This document shows, piece after piece, positions 44,565 through 53,400 of a DNA stretch of 64,000 bases (position 1 is its first letter; every line of letters begins with the position of its first letter). The notes under the pieces are model-generated. The model was given only the letters and a program-made list of their open reading frames with translations. It ran no database searches and was not told where the DNA came from. Location of the stretch: contig CANJNI010000003.1 of assembly GCA_947475995.1 (NCBI GenBank), positions 124,001 to 188,000 of the forward strand. The letters run 5' to 3'. The translations under genes were made by a program, and so were the position numbers. Origin of the DNA: Beijerinckiaceae bacterium (lineage in GTDB: Bacteria; Pseudomonadota; Alphaproteobacteria; Rhizobiales; Beijerinckiaceae).

Positions 44565-46448
44565 TCAGAGATCTTCGTCGGAAGGTATTTGGTCGGCATA
44601 GCCGATCTCGTCGCTCGCCGTTTCGATGACCGGTTCGGGCAGCGTCGGAGCCGGCTCTTCTTCGGGCATGCGGATGGCGACGATCTCGGCGTTCGGGTAA
44701 CGCTCCAGCACCGCGCGCACGAGAGGTTCGGCGCGCACGCCGGTGAGCTTTTCCTCGGTTTTCTCGTCCGCGACCTGTCTCAGCGTCTTCGCGCCGGGCG
44801 CATTTGAAACCGCCACCATCCAGCGGATGCCGGTCCATTCCTGCAGGCGGCGCATGAGCGACTGGGCAAGCTGCGGTGAAGCGCCGGGCTCCAGCGAGAA
44901 TTCGATCGAACCCTGCTCGAAGCGCACCAGATGCACATCGCGTTCGAGCGCCATCTTGAGCTGGATATCGCGATTGACCTGCGCGAGCGCCACAACCTCC
45001 TCGAATGTCCTGAGGTGGACGCGCGGCTGCGCCTGTTCTGCCTCGGCGCGCATCTGCGGCGCGGCCGCTGTTCCGGAGGATTGCGACATCAGGGCCGGTC
45101 GCGCGACTGCGGCCGCACTTGCGCCGCCGCCCGACGGGGCTGCCGAGGGACGGGGCGCTGACACGGAAGCCGCAGAAGCAGACGACAGCCGCTTCAGCAC
45201 ATCTTCGGGCGTCGGCATGTCGGCCGCATAGGCGAGGCGCACCAGAACCATATCGGCCGCCGCCAGCGGACGCGGCGAGTCCTTCATGTCCTGCATGCCC
45301 TTGACGAGAATCTGCCAAGCGCGAGTCAGGACCGGCATCGTCAATGTCTTTGCGAAGACAGCGCCGCGCACCCGCTCTTCCTGCGTGACGGATGCGTCAA
45401 GCCTTGAATCGGGGATCAGCTTCAGTCGCGTGACGAAATGCACGAATTCGGCGAAATCGGCGAGAATCAGGGCCGGGTCGGCTCCCTGGTCGAACTGGTC
45501 GCGCAGCGATTCGAGGGCGCCTGCAATGTCGCCCTTCATCACCGACTCGAACATCTCGATGATGCGGCCGCGGTCGCCGGCGCCCAGCATGGCGCGCACG
45601 CCGGAAATGTCGATGCGCTCATGCGCGCCGCCATGCGCGATGGCCTGATCGAGCATGGAAAGGGAATCGCGCACCGAGCCTTCGGAGGCGCGCGCAATCA
45701 GCGCCAGCGCATCCTCGTCGATCTTCACGTCTTCCTTCGCGCAGATGCCCGCGAGATGGCGGATCAGCACGTCGCCGTCGATACGCCGCAGATCGAAGCG
45801 CTGGCAGCGCGAGCGCACCGTGACCGGCACCTTTTCGATCTCGGTGGTCGCAAAGAGGAATCGCACATGCTCGGGCGGCTCTTCGAGCGTCTTCAACAGC
45901 CCGTTGAACGCCGATTTCGACAGCATGTGCACTTCGTCGATGATGAAGACCTTCGTGCGCGCCATCACCGGACGATAGCGGGCGGATTCGATGATCTCGC
46001 GTATGTCGTCGATGCCGGTGTGGGAGGCGGCGTCCATCTCGATCACATCGACATGGCGCGATTCAATGATGGCCTGACAATGGACGCCCAGTTCCGGCAT
46101 GTGGACGGTCGGCTGGGTGACGGCAGGCCGCCCATCCCGGGCCGGCAGTTCGTAATTGAACGCGCGCGCCAGAATGCGTGCGGTCGTGGTCTTGCCCACC
46201 CCGCGCACGCCGGTCAGCATGTAGGCCTGATGGATGCGGCCGAGCCGGAAGGCGTTTTCCAGCGTGCGGACCATCGCTTCCTGACCGATCAGATCATCGA
46301 AGCTCGCGGGCCGGTACTTGCGGGCAAGAACCCGGTAGGAGGTCTGAAGCGGTTTCGCGGCTGCCGGAGGGAAGCCGAGATCGAGGCCGAACGACGGCTC
46401 TTCGCCGCCCGCGGCGGGTGATCCGTCCTGCAAGCGCCCGTCATTCAT
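44565..46448 (-). CDS. dnaX: DNA polymerase III subunits gamma/tau
   Basis: From the ATG at 46448 the protein has 627 residues. Clamp-loader AAA+ domain with Walker A GVRGVGKTT at 80-88, QAIIESRHVDVIEMDAASHTGIDDIREIIE, DEVHMLSKSAFNGLLKTLEEPPEHVRF and the sensor region. The classical zinc-binding four-cysteine segment after Walker A is reduced to a single Cys (HCQAII), as in other alphaproteobacteria. The C-terminal tau region (PVIETASDEIGYADQIP) lacks the long repeat. A longer start at 46499 is possible but overlaps the SRP RNA gene region. Confidence 0.95.
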   Translation of the reverse strand: MNDGRLQDGSPAAGGEEPSFGLDLGFPPAAAKPLQTSYRVLARKYRPASFDDLIGQEAMVRTLENAFRLGRIHQAYMLTGVRGVGKTTTARILARAFNYELPARDGRPAVTQPTVHMPELGVHCQAIIESRHVDVIEMDAASHTGIDDIREIIESARYRPVMARTKVFIIDEVHMLSKSAFNGLLKTLEEPPEHVRFLFATTEIEKVPVTVRSRCQRFDLRRIDGDVLIRHLAGICAKEDVKIDEDALALIARASEGSVRDSLSMLDQAIAHGGAHERIDISGVRAMLGAGDRGRIIEMFESVMKGDIAGALESLRDQFDQGADPALILADFAEFVHFVTRLKLIPDSRLDASVTQEERVRGAVFAKTLTMPVLTRAWQILVKGMQDMKDSPRPLAAADMVLVRLAYAADMPTPEDVLKRLSSASAASVSAPRPSAAPSGGGASAAAVARPALMSQSSGTAAAPQMRAEAEQAQPRVHLRTFEEVVALAQVNRDIQLKMALERDVHLVRFEQGSIEFSLEPGASPQLAQSLMRRLQEWTGIRWMVAVSNAPGAKTLRQVADEKTEEKLTGVRAEPLVRAVLERYPNAEIVAIRMPEEEPAPTLPEPVIETASDEIGYADQIPSDEDL

Positions 46449-46501
46449 GGTTCGACCTGGAAATGGCGCCCCGGCCTGCCTGCGCAGGGCGGGGCTCAAG
46501 G

Positions 46502-46597
46502 TGGGAGGCTGAACGGAGACCCGCCCATTCTCGTTAGGGCTGCTTCCTTCCGGACCTGACCCGGTTGGCGAGTGGAACGTCCAACGCCAACCTCCCG
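46502..46597 (-). ncRNA. ffs: Signal recognition particle RNA (4.5S, small bacterial type)
   Basis: The minus strand contains GTCCGGAAGGAAGCAGCC, the nearly universal SRP RNA domain IV apical sequence. Ends GGGAGG (5') and CCTCCC (3') pair, giving a molecule of about 96 nt. It lies directly upstream of dnaX on the same strand, a common arrangement in bacteria, and probably shares a promoter region with it. The 5' and 3' ends are estimated from the terminal stem. Confidence 0.93.
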
Positions 46598-46722
46598 AAA
46601 CCTATGTGGACCAAGAGGGGGCGTTTCGCAAGCTGCGCGGGGCGATTTCCAGCGCTGCTTTTGGGGTTCCCCCGGCGCGGCGCCGGCTTCATGATGCGGC
46701 CCCGACTCGCCAGATGGTCATC

Positions 46723-47712
46723 ATGTCCGAAAAGACCTTTCACGAACGTTCCGCCGACACCGGCTATGCGGTGAACACGCTCGACCGCTTGTCCAACCAG
46801 CGCGACGACGCCGATTTCATCGCGGACCTTCAGCGTCAGCCGCAGACCCGCACGGTCGTCATCGGTCGCGACCGCGTCATCGTCCGGGCGAGCGGCGGGG
46901 CGCGCGAGGCGCTTTTCACCCCGCAGGAGGCCGCCGGGATCGGCCAGATCCGCGAGGTCGTGCTGCTGGGCCGCTCGCCTGAGCGGGCCTTTTTCGGGGC
47001 GCTGCTGGATGATGCGGCTCTGGTCCTGCAGGATCAGGCGGACGAAGGCGGCATGGTGGATACCCGCATCCTTGTCGTGCCGGGGCGCGAGGACCTGCAA
47101 CCGATGGACCTGCGGGCCATCGCCACACAGGGTCTTTTCGACGCCGGGACGACAGGCCTGCTTGGCGAGGCCAAGAGCCTGCTCTACTGGCACGCGCGCC
47201 ACCGTTTCTGTTCAGTCTGCGGACAATCCAGCGAGCTTTCCGCCGCCGGGTGGCGTCGCGATTGCCGATCCTGCAAGGCGATGCATTTCCCGCGCACGGA
47301 TCCGGTGGTGATCATGCTGGCAGTCGATGGCGACCGCTGCCTGATGGGCCGCCAGCCGCGCTTCAACAAGGGCATGTATTCGGCGCTGGCAGGCTTTCTG
47401 GAGCCGGGCGAGACGATTGAATCCGCAGTTCGCCGGGAAATCCTGGAGGAAGCCGGGATCGAAGCCGGCCTCGTGCATTACGTCGCCTCGCAGCCGTGGC
47501 CATTCCCGTCGTCGCTGATGATCGGCTGTCTGGCGGAGGCCCTGACGCACGAGATTGTCGTCGACCGGACGGAACTTGAAGACGCCCGCTGGTTCACCCG
47601 CGCCGAAGTCGTGGCCATGCTGGAAGGGCGGCACCCGGAAGGGCTTCTTCCGCCCAATCCGGTCGCCATCGCGCATCATCTGTTGCGGGCGTGGGTCGAC
47701 CGGACAGGCTGA
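46723..47712 (+). CDS. nudC: NAD(+) diphosphatase / NADH pyrophosphatase (NudC)
   Basis: A 329-residue enzyme. Zinc ribbon with C163, C166, C181 and C184, Nudix box G-FLEPGETIESAVRREILEEAG at about 224-246, and the NudC diagnostic SQPWPFPSS at 256-264. It hydrolyses NADH/NAD+ and can remove NAD caps from RNA. The ATG at 46723 (MSEKTFHERS) is preferred; the frame is open upstream over the SRP RNA gene region. Convergent with the polysaccharide-export gene (27-bp gap). Confidence 0.93.
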   Translation: MSEKTFHERSADTGYAVNTLDRLSNQRDDADFIADLQRQPQTRTVVIGRDRVIVRASGGAREALFTPQEAAGIGQIREVVLLGRSPERAFFGALLDDAALVLQDQADEGGMVDTRILVVPGREDLQPMDLRAIATQGLFDAGTTGLLGEAKSLLYWHARHRFCSVCGQSSELSAAGWRRDCRSCKAMHFPRTDPVVIMLAVDGDRCLMGRQPRFNKGMYSALAGFLEPGETIESAVRREILEEAGIEAGLVHYVASQPWPFPSSLMIGCLAEALTHEIVVDRTELEDARWFTRAEVVAMLEGRHPEGLLPPNPVAIAHHLLRAWVDRTG

Positions 47713-47738
47713 AGCTCAGCCGAGCGCGCGGAGCGCGA

Positions 47739-48935
47739 TCAGCACTTCACAGTAGCGGCGCAGAAGCCGGTCAGCGCCGGATTGTAGACCGTCGACAGGA
47801 TGCCCATCGCCTTGGCCACATCGTTGAGCGGCGAGGAGGCGACGTAGACGATGTCCTTGTTGTGGACCTGGAAACGGCGCGCCCAGAAATAGGCGCTCGG
47901 GTCACGCAGATTGATCTGGTAGACCACGTTCACAAAGCGCTGGCCGGGCTCGAAGGGGAACGACGGATCGAGGTCGCGGGCAACCGAGACAGGTTCCGGA
48001 CGCAGGACGAACACGCCTTGCGGGTCGGACTGGAGATCCAGAAGGCCGCCGGTCTTGGCGACTGCCTCTTCGAGAGAGATGCCGATGGCGTCGAACGGAA
48101 TGAGCGCGTTTCGGCCTGTGGCCCCGAATGCCGTGTAGGTCTGCGGCTCGCGCACCAGCGTGAGGATATCGCCGGGCCGCATGAAGATGTTTTCCTGCGG
48201 ACGCTGCAGCAGCGCCTGCATTGGAACCCGGACCGTCTGGTTGTTGCGGCCGAGGGACACGAAGGTCTCGTTTACCGGAGCCTTGACGCCGCCCGCCGTG
48301 GCGATGACGTCCAGAATGCGGTCGCCGCGCGGGGTCAGAGGCACGCGCGCGCCCTGCACCACTTCGCCGGTCACGGTGACGGTGTTGGAAATATTGCCGG
48401 AAATCGTCACCAGCGCCTGCGGCTCGATGGCCTTGCCGGTGAGGCGCGCCACGATGGCGTTTTCCACCTGCGGGGGCGCGAGCCCGGCAACCTGAATGCG
48501 GCCCGCATAGGGAACCGTGATCGATCCGTCACGCGCCACCTGCTGGGGCGGAATGACGGCGGAATGGGAGCCTGTGGAGGCGCCGCTGAGCGCCGGAGTC
48601 GAGAACAGGCCGCCGGCGGCGGCTTCCCAGATCGTCACCTGGACGACGTCGCCGACCCCGATGGTCTGGTTCGGGGAAGCTCCACGGTAATCGCCGAATC
48701 GCCCGGACATGGACACGATGCCCCGGCGCTCCAGAATCGTGACCGCACGTTCGTCGATCCGCGTGAGCAGATAGTGGGCGCCGCCCGCGTCTGGCGTCAC
48801 ATTGGTGGCGTTGTTGACGACATCTGCGGCGGAAGGCCCCTGCGACGGCAGGGATGAGCAGCCAGCGAGAGACAATGCGACCGCCGCCAATCCAAAAAGT
48901 CGCGCGGCCAGTCCCATCAACCCTTTACCCTTCAT
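47739..48935 (-). CDS. Outer-membrane polysaccharide export lipoprotein (Wza/GumB-type)
   Basis: The chosen start gives 398 residues with a lipoprotein signal ending LSLAGC (Cys26 acylation site). The mature protein has NQTIGVGDVVQVTIWEA, YAGRIQVAGLAPPQVENAIVARL (poly_export domain) and two SLBB-like segments (VTVTGEVVQGARVPLTPRGDRILDVIATAGGVKAPVNETFVSL; YTAFGATGRNALIPF). It forms an outer-membrane export channel. Other starts at 48962 or 48917 are possible; none has a strong ribosome-binding site. No biosynthesis genes adjoin it, and a CtrA-like box lies 222 bp upstream. Confidence 0.88.
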   Translation of the reverse strand: MKGKGLMGLAARLFGLAAVALSLAGCSSLPSQGPSAADVVNNATNVTPDAGGAHYLLTRIDERAVTILERRGIVSMSGRFGDYRGASPNQTIGVGDVVQVTIWEAAAGGLFSTPALSGASTGSHSAVIPPQQVARDGSITVPYAGRIQVAGLAPPQVENAIVARLTGKAIEPQALVTISGNISNTVTVTGEVVQGARVPLTPRGDRILDVIATAGGVKAPVNETFVSLGRNNQTVRVPMQALLQRPQENIFMRPGDILTLVREPQTYTAFGATGRNALIPFDAIGISLEEAVAKTGGLLDLQSDPQGVFVLRPEPVSVARDLDPSFPFEPGQRFVNVVYQINLRDPSAYFWARRFQVHNKDIVYVASSPLNDVAKAMGILSTVYNPALTGFCAATVKC

Positions 48936-49156
48936 GCCCGAAGACCGGTCGATTATCGCCATGCGGACCCCGGCGGTCAATAGAGATTTGGTCGACCGGA
49001 CCGCCGCCAGAGCGCCGCCCCGGTCGTTGTGACTGCACAGCAACATAGCTTTGCTGCGCCAATTGGGATTAACCATCATTGCCGATCATTTTAGGCGAAT
49101 GCGGCTTAAAGTTTGTCTGAAGCGCGGTCCCGGGCGGGCGCGCAGTGGTTTTATCC

Positions 49157-49171
49157 TTAACGGACGGTTAA
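49157..49171. promoter_or_regulatory. CtrA-box consensus TTAA-N7-TTAA upstream of the export lipoprotein
   Basis: TTAACGGACGGTTAA is a perfect match to the CtrA recognition pattern of alphaproteobacteria. It lies 222 bp upstream of the polysaccharide-export start, inside the 262-bp region 48936-49197, which holds no gene I recognise. A second half-site, TTAACC, is at about 49074. Binding is inferred from sequence only. Confidence 0.5.
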
Positions 49172-49197
49172 TCCCCAAAAAAGGTCGAGCTTTCGAC

Positions 49198-50412
49198 TCA
49201 GCGGCCGGGCGGACGCTCGTAGAGCTTGGGGTCCATGCGGCTCGACACGCCGTTTCTGGCGATCGCCGCCTCCCATTCGCGGCGGACAGCGGGGTCCTCC
49301 TCGTCATAGGGAATCGCCGTGCCGCCGTCACGGATGTCGATCGCCCCGAAGTCGATGGCCTTCTGGCCGGGGGCGCCGGCGTCCTGATTGAGGCCCGGCT
49401 TGCGGGGTCCGTACCAGGCGGTGAGTCGCAAGGGTTCGGCGCTGACGGCGAAATGCTGGTGGAACCAGTCGTTCGCCATCGGGGCGGCCGTGACGAGACC
49501 GACGGGCTCATATTCCACCCGCTGGACCTTGTCGGCATGGCCCGATTCCCATGGCCGCGTCCCCAGCGAGGCCGGCCAGGTGTGGGTGTAGCCCTTCCCC
49601 TTGAGGCAGATCAGCACCGGGCCGGAGGCGTGGGCGTGCGCCTTCGAATAGCGGCCCGTCTGGTGTTCGCCGATCCACAGGTAGAACTTGTTGCCCGTCA
49701 TGGCCGGCTCAATGCGCCGGAAGCCCGGCGAGCGGCGGTTGTCGAGCGGCAGGTCGGTGTTCATGACGTCGGGAATGAGGTTCGTCTTGCGCATCGCGAG
49801 GCCGCGCACCGGATCGGGCTCCACTTCATCCTTCGGCTTGAAGAAATCCGCGCCGCCGCTGAAACGGTCCGTGAAGCCGAACGGGCAATTGAAGACGAAA
49901 TCCTGATTGTCGAACAAGTTCATCACATTCGGGGCCGTGGTGCCGCCGAGCAGCAGCGCCGGACTCGAAGTGGCGTTGACGATCCGGTGGTTGCAGTTGA
50001 GCGGGATCGAGAAAAGCGAACCTTTCTGCCATTCGAAGATGTGCTTCCTGCCCTCCTGGCCATCCATCCAGACCTCGGTCGTCCCGCGACCTTCGATGAC
50101 AAGAAACATCTCCTCGTAGGTGTGCTTTTCGGCGTTCAACGCGCCCGCGCCCGGAACTTCCACCACATAGCAGCCCCACAGGCCTTCGGTGCCATAGAGC
50201 TGTATGAAGCTGCCCTGACCGCCCATGCGCTTCCACGGCTTCAACGGCAGGTTCTGCACCTTGCTGACCCCGATGGCGCGGACGATCGGGATTTCCTGTT
50301 CCATCATGAACTTGTCGTAGGGCATGGGCGGACGGATGAACGTGCCCTTCCCGGCCTTCTGGGTCTCGCCCTCGACCTCGTGCCAGTGACCCTGCGGATT
50401 ATCGTGCGGCAT
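49198..50412 (-). CDS. Two-cupin domain protein, uncharacterised dioxygenase-like
   Basis: A 404-residue bicupin. First cupin region about 105-190 (EKHTYEEMFLVIEGRGTTEVWMDG, with metal-ligand-like His/Glu) and second about 290-360 (GRYSKAHAHASGPVLICLKGKGYTHTW and NDWFHQHFAVS). GGAGG lies 6 bp before the ATG at 50412. It could be a ring-cleavage enzyme or a non-catalytic cupin; no specific family assigned. It is divergent from the diguanylate cyclase gene, and an 18-bp near-perfect palindrome sits between them. Confidence 0.82.
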   Translation of the reverse strand: MPHDNPQGHWHEVEGETQKAGKGTFIRPPMPYDKFMMEQEIPIVRAIGVSKVQNLPLKPWKRMGGQGSFIQLYGTEGLWGCYVVEVPGAGALNAEKHTYEEMFLVIEGRGTTEVWMDGQEGRKHIFEWQKGSLFSIPLNCNHRIVNATSSPALLLGGTTAPNVMNLFDNQDFVFNCPFGFTDRFSGGADFFKPKDEVEPDPVRGLAMRKTNLIPDVMNTDLPLDNRRSPGFRRIEPAMTGNKFYLWIGEHQTGRYSKAHAHASGPVLICLKGKGYTHTWPASLGTRPWESGHADKVQRVEYEPVGLVTAAPMANDWFHQHFAVSAEPLRLTAWYGPRKPGLNQDAGAPGQKAIDFGAIDIRDGGTAIPYDEEDPAVRREWEAAIARNGVSSRMDPKLYERPPGR

Positions 50413-50528
50413 CTCATTCCTCCCGTTCGTTTTGCGGAAAATCGCACGATTGCGCGCAAGGCGAAATGGCCTTGTCAGCCCTGCAAACGGAGACGATGGC
50501 GAACGCGCTGCGCACACGCTCGACATAA

Positions 50529-50546
50529 TGTAAGGTTAACGTTACA
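50529..50546. promoter_or_regulatory. Near-perfect 18-bp palindrome in divergent promoter region (TetR/MarR-type operator candidate)
   Basis: TGTAAGGTTAACGTTACA has a single mismatched pair around a GTTAAC centre. It sits 117 bp from the cupin start and 85 bp from the diguanylate cyclase start, within the 218-bp region 50413-50630. The TGTAA/TTACA half-sites resemble many TetR-family operators. No TetR gene adjoins, so the binder is not in view. Confidence 0.5.
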
Positions 50547-50630
50547 TACATCGCGAGCGGTCGGGGCAGACTGCTCATTAGGGACTGATTTCAAAGAAGA
50601 ATCGCGAAGGCTCGCCGTCACGCATCCGTG

Positions 50631-52055
50631 ATGGAAATTGAGCCGCCATCATTTGAGTTGTCAATGAATTTTCCTGTCGCCCCTGCTTACCAGAACATCG
50701 CTGGCCAATGGCGCTTGCTCATCGAGCAGACGTCGCCCTCAGCGGCAGACCTGCTCAAGCGGGTCGCCGACCAGCGCGCCGTGCGCTTTTCGGATCTCTT
50801 CTACGACACGATGATGCAGGACCCGGAAGCGGCTGCATTCCTCGGCCATGACGAGGTCAACAGCCGTCTTCACGCTTCCATGCAGGCCTGGATCAGGGAG
50901 GTGCTCGACCTTCGCAATACCGCCGACATCGACCATCTGATCAGCCGCCAGCGCCATGTGGGCATGGTCCACTCACGGCTGAACGTGAAGATCGAACTGG
51001 TGCTGCGCGGAGCGCGCCTCATCAAGGAGGCGCTGGCCCAGGCGATCCTCAACAGCGGACCGGCGGACGCGCTGCGAGTCGAGGCCACCATCACCGGCAT
51101 CAGTGTGATCGATCTCGCGATCGAGGTCATGTCCGCCCAATATACGGTCGATCACGAAACGGCGGCGCGCACTGACGAGGCCTACCGTTCGTTTGCGGCG
51201 ACGATGAACACGTCGCTGGAGCGCGAGCGGCTGCGCACGCTTCTGTTCGACTGGGAGAACCAGTTGCTGCAGGAGGTGATGATCGCCCGGCCCGAAGCGC
51301 ACATTTCGCGCATCGGCACATCGTCCTTTGGCTTGTGGATCCGTCACAAGGCGACGGCGCTGTTCCTTGGCTCGCCCGAACTCGGGCAGATCAATGACAT
51401 CATCGAGCGTCTGGACCGCAACATGGTTCCGGCCTGCCAGCGCGAACTCGTGGCGCATGACGGCCTCGGCGAATTGCGGCGTCTGGTGAGCATCATCGTC
51501 GCGGACATCAAGCAGATCCGCTACCTCGTGGACGCGATGTTCGAACATCTGATCCATCTGGAGACCGGACGCGACGCGCTGACCCAGTTGCTGAGCCGCC
51601 GTTTCCTGCCGACGATCATGAGCCGCGAAATCGGACTGTCGCAGAAAACCGGAAAGCCGTTCTGCGTGCTGATGATCGACATCGACTATTTCAAGCTCAT
51701 CAACGACGAATACGGACACGAGTCCGGCGACCGGGTTCTCCAGCATCTGGCGGGGATATTCGTCAGCAGCGTGCGCAGCGGCGATTTCGTGTTTCGCCAC
51801 GGCGGCGAGGAATTCGTGGTGATCTGCGTCGAGGTGAAGGCCGAGCAGGCCCTCAAGGTCGCGGCAAAAATCCGCGAGGCGGTTCAGGCGGAGAAGATTC
51901 CCGTCAAGGACGGGGCGCGCGTCGGCGTCACGGTCAGCATCGGCATCGCGCATTACGATGCGCATCCTGACTACCAACGCCTGATCGAACGCGCGGACCG
52001 CGCGCTGTATCAGGCGAAGGAACAGGGTCGCAATCGCGTTGTGGTGGCCACTTAG
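50631..52055 (+). CDS. Globin-coupled sensor diguanylate cyclase (DosC-like)
   Basis: A 474-residue signalling protein. Residues about 25-185 form a globin-coupled sensor domain with HVGMVHSRLNVKIELVLRGAR; the H114 in GMVH fits the proximal heme ligand of this class. A GGDEF domain follows with GGEEF at 391-395. The inhibitory I-site RSGD lies at 382-385, five residues upstream. The protein should make cyclic di-GMP in response to oxygen or another gas. No phosphodiesterase gene is in the window. The ATG at 50631 has no strong ribosome-binding site; another ATG is at 50664. Confidence 0.88.
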   Translation: MEIEPPSFELSMNFPVAPAYQNIAGQWRLLIEQTSPSAADLLKRVADQRAVRFSDLFYDTMMQDPEAAAFLGHDEVNSRLHASMQAWIREVLDLRNTADIDHLISRQRHVGMVHSRLNVKIELVLRGARLIKEALAQAILNSGPADALRVEATITGISVIDLAIEVMSAQYTVDHETAARTDEAYRSFAATMNTSLERERLRTLLFDWENQLLQEVMIARPEAHISRIGTSSFGLWIRHKATALFLGSPELGQINDIIERLDRNMVPACQRELVAHDGLGELRRLVSIIVADIKQIRYLVDAMFEHLIHLETGRDALTQLLSRRFLPTIMSREIGLSQKTGKPFCVLMIDIDYFKLINDEYGHESGDRVLQHLAGIFVSSVRSGDFVFRHGGEEFVVICVEVKAEQALKVAAKIREAVQAEKIPVKDGARVGVTVSIGIAHYDAHPDYQRLIERADRALYQAKEQGRNRVVVAT

Positions 52056-52061
52056 GCGGCC

Positions 52062-52778
52062 TCAGAACCGCGTGGTCAGATCCGTCAGCCATTGCGGCGA
52101 AACGTCGACGAGGATCGTCTCGATCTTCTTGTCGTAACCCGTCAGAATCGCCACGCCGATCAGCACGAACAGAAGGCCGAAGGCCGCCTTGGCTCCCTTG
52201 CCGGCAGACATCAGGCGCGCCCTCATCCGTCCCATCGCCTCGCGTGAGACGAAGCCGAGGATCGCCAGCGGCGCCGCCGCCCCCAGACCGAACAGCAGCA
52301 TGGTCAGCGCAACCTGCGGGAGATTCTCCCCCTTGGCGGCCAGCAGGGACGCTGCGCCCAGCGTCGGCCCCACACAGGGGGACCAGACAGCGCCAAGCAG
52401 AAGACCGACGCCGAACTGGCCATGCAGGCCGTCTTCCGAAAAGCCGCCGAATTTCTGCTCGGTCCAGTTGGCCAGAGGCCCGCCGGCGAGCGCCACGCGC
52501 GCCTGAAAGCCCGGAACGACGAGGACCGCCCCGATCAGCATCATCATGACGGCGGCAGCGATGCGAAACACATCGCTGTCGAGCCCGATCGAAAAGCCGA
52601 TGGTCGCCACGAAGAGGCCAATGATCACGAAGGACACGGCCAGACCGCCCGCAAGCGCGAGCGGCCCGTAGCGGTGCCGCGATGACGCTGCGCCCAGCAC
52701 GAGGGGCAGCAGCGGCAATACGCAGGGCGACAGGGTGGACAGGATTCCGGCCAGGAAGGCCAGCCCGTAGGTCGCCAA
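52062..52778 (-). CDS. CcdA/DsbD-like thiol:disulfide transmembrane protein
   Basis: A 238-residue membrane protein with about six helices. The paired cysteine motifs STLSPCVLPLLP (Cys19) and WSPCVGPTL (Cys135) are the redox pair of the DsbD membrane domain, which carries electrons from the cytoplasm to the periplasm. It lies 2 bp after the thioredoxin-like gene, so the two are one unit for periplasmic reduction. Confidence 0.91.
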   Translation of the reverse strand: MATYGLAFLAGILSTLSPCVLPLLPLVLGAASSRHRYGPLALAGGLAVSFVIIGLFVATIGFSIGLDSDVFRIAAAVMMMLIGAVLVVPGFQARVALAGGPLANWTEQKFGGFSEDGLHGQFGVGLLLGAVWSPCVGPTLGAASLLAAKGENLPQVALTMLLFGLGAAAPLAILGFVSREAMGRMRARLMSAGKGAKAAFGLLFVLIGVAILTGYDKKIETILVDVSPQWLTDLTTRF

Positions 52779-52780
52779 TG

Positions 52781-53170
52781 TCAGATGCCCTTGGCGAGCA
52801 ACGCCTCGATCGGATCAGCCTTGGTCTCGCCCGTCGAACGCCCGACTTCCTTGTCGCCCTTGAAGACGATGAGGGTGGACTGCTTCTGCACGCCAAAGCC
52901 CTGAACGATCGGCTTCTGGGCGTCGAAATCAACACGCAGGAACGTCATGTCCTTGAACCTGGCGTCGGTGGACAGGCGATCGAGAATGGGGATCTGCTGC
53001 TTGCAGACGGGGCACCAGCTTGCGTGAACAGCGACCAGAATGTGCTTTCCGGCCTTCTGGGCGGCTGCGAAAGCCTCGGGCGTGTAGGGCTGTTCGGCGG
53101 CGGCTGCCGGCGCAGCGAAGCCGGCGGCGGCCACAAGGGAAAGAGCGATGACGGAGCGGCGGGAAAACAT
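52781..53170 (-). CDS. Exported thioredoxin-fold protein
   Basis: The ATG at 53170 (GGAGG 7 bp upstream) gives 129 residues with a signal peptide (MFSRRSVIALSLVAAAGFAAPAAAA). The active site ASWCPVCKQQ has Cys53 and Cys56, and a cis-proline region follows (GVQKQSTLIVFKGDKEVGRS). It is the periplasmic partner to the adjacent CcdA-like protein. Function as a reductant or sensor in the periplasm is inferred. Confidence 0.9.
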   Translation of the reverse strand: MFSRRSVIALSLVAAAGFAAPAAAAEQPYTPEAFAAAQKAGKHILVAVHASWCPVCKQQIPILDRLSTDARFKDMTFLRVDFDAQKPIVQGFGVQKQSTLIVFKGDKEVGRSTGETKADPIEALLAKGI

Positions 53171-53400
53171 GTTTGAACCTCCCTGAATGAATGACTGAAC
53201 CCTAGCAGCAGGGACGCGGAAACGCATTTCACGAAGAATGGAGCCGCCATCACGTTGCCGTTAGGTCGAACCGCCCCGGCCTCCGGGCGATCCGAACATG
53301 CGGGTTGTTTGATTTGCCACAATGACGTGACAGCTTGGACGACTGACATTCATGCTCTCTTCCGAAAGCCGCGCCGGCGGCCCTGTTCCAACGAGGCATC

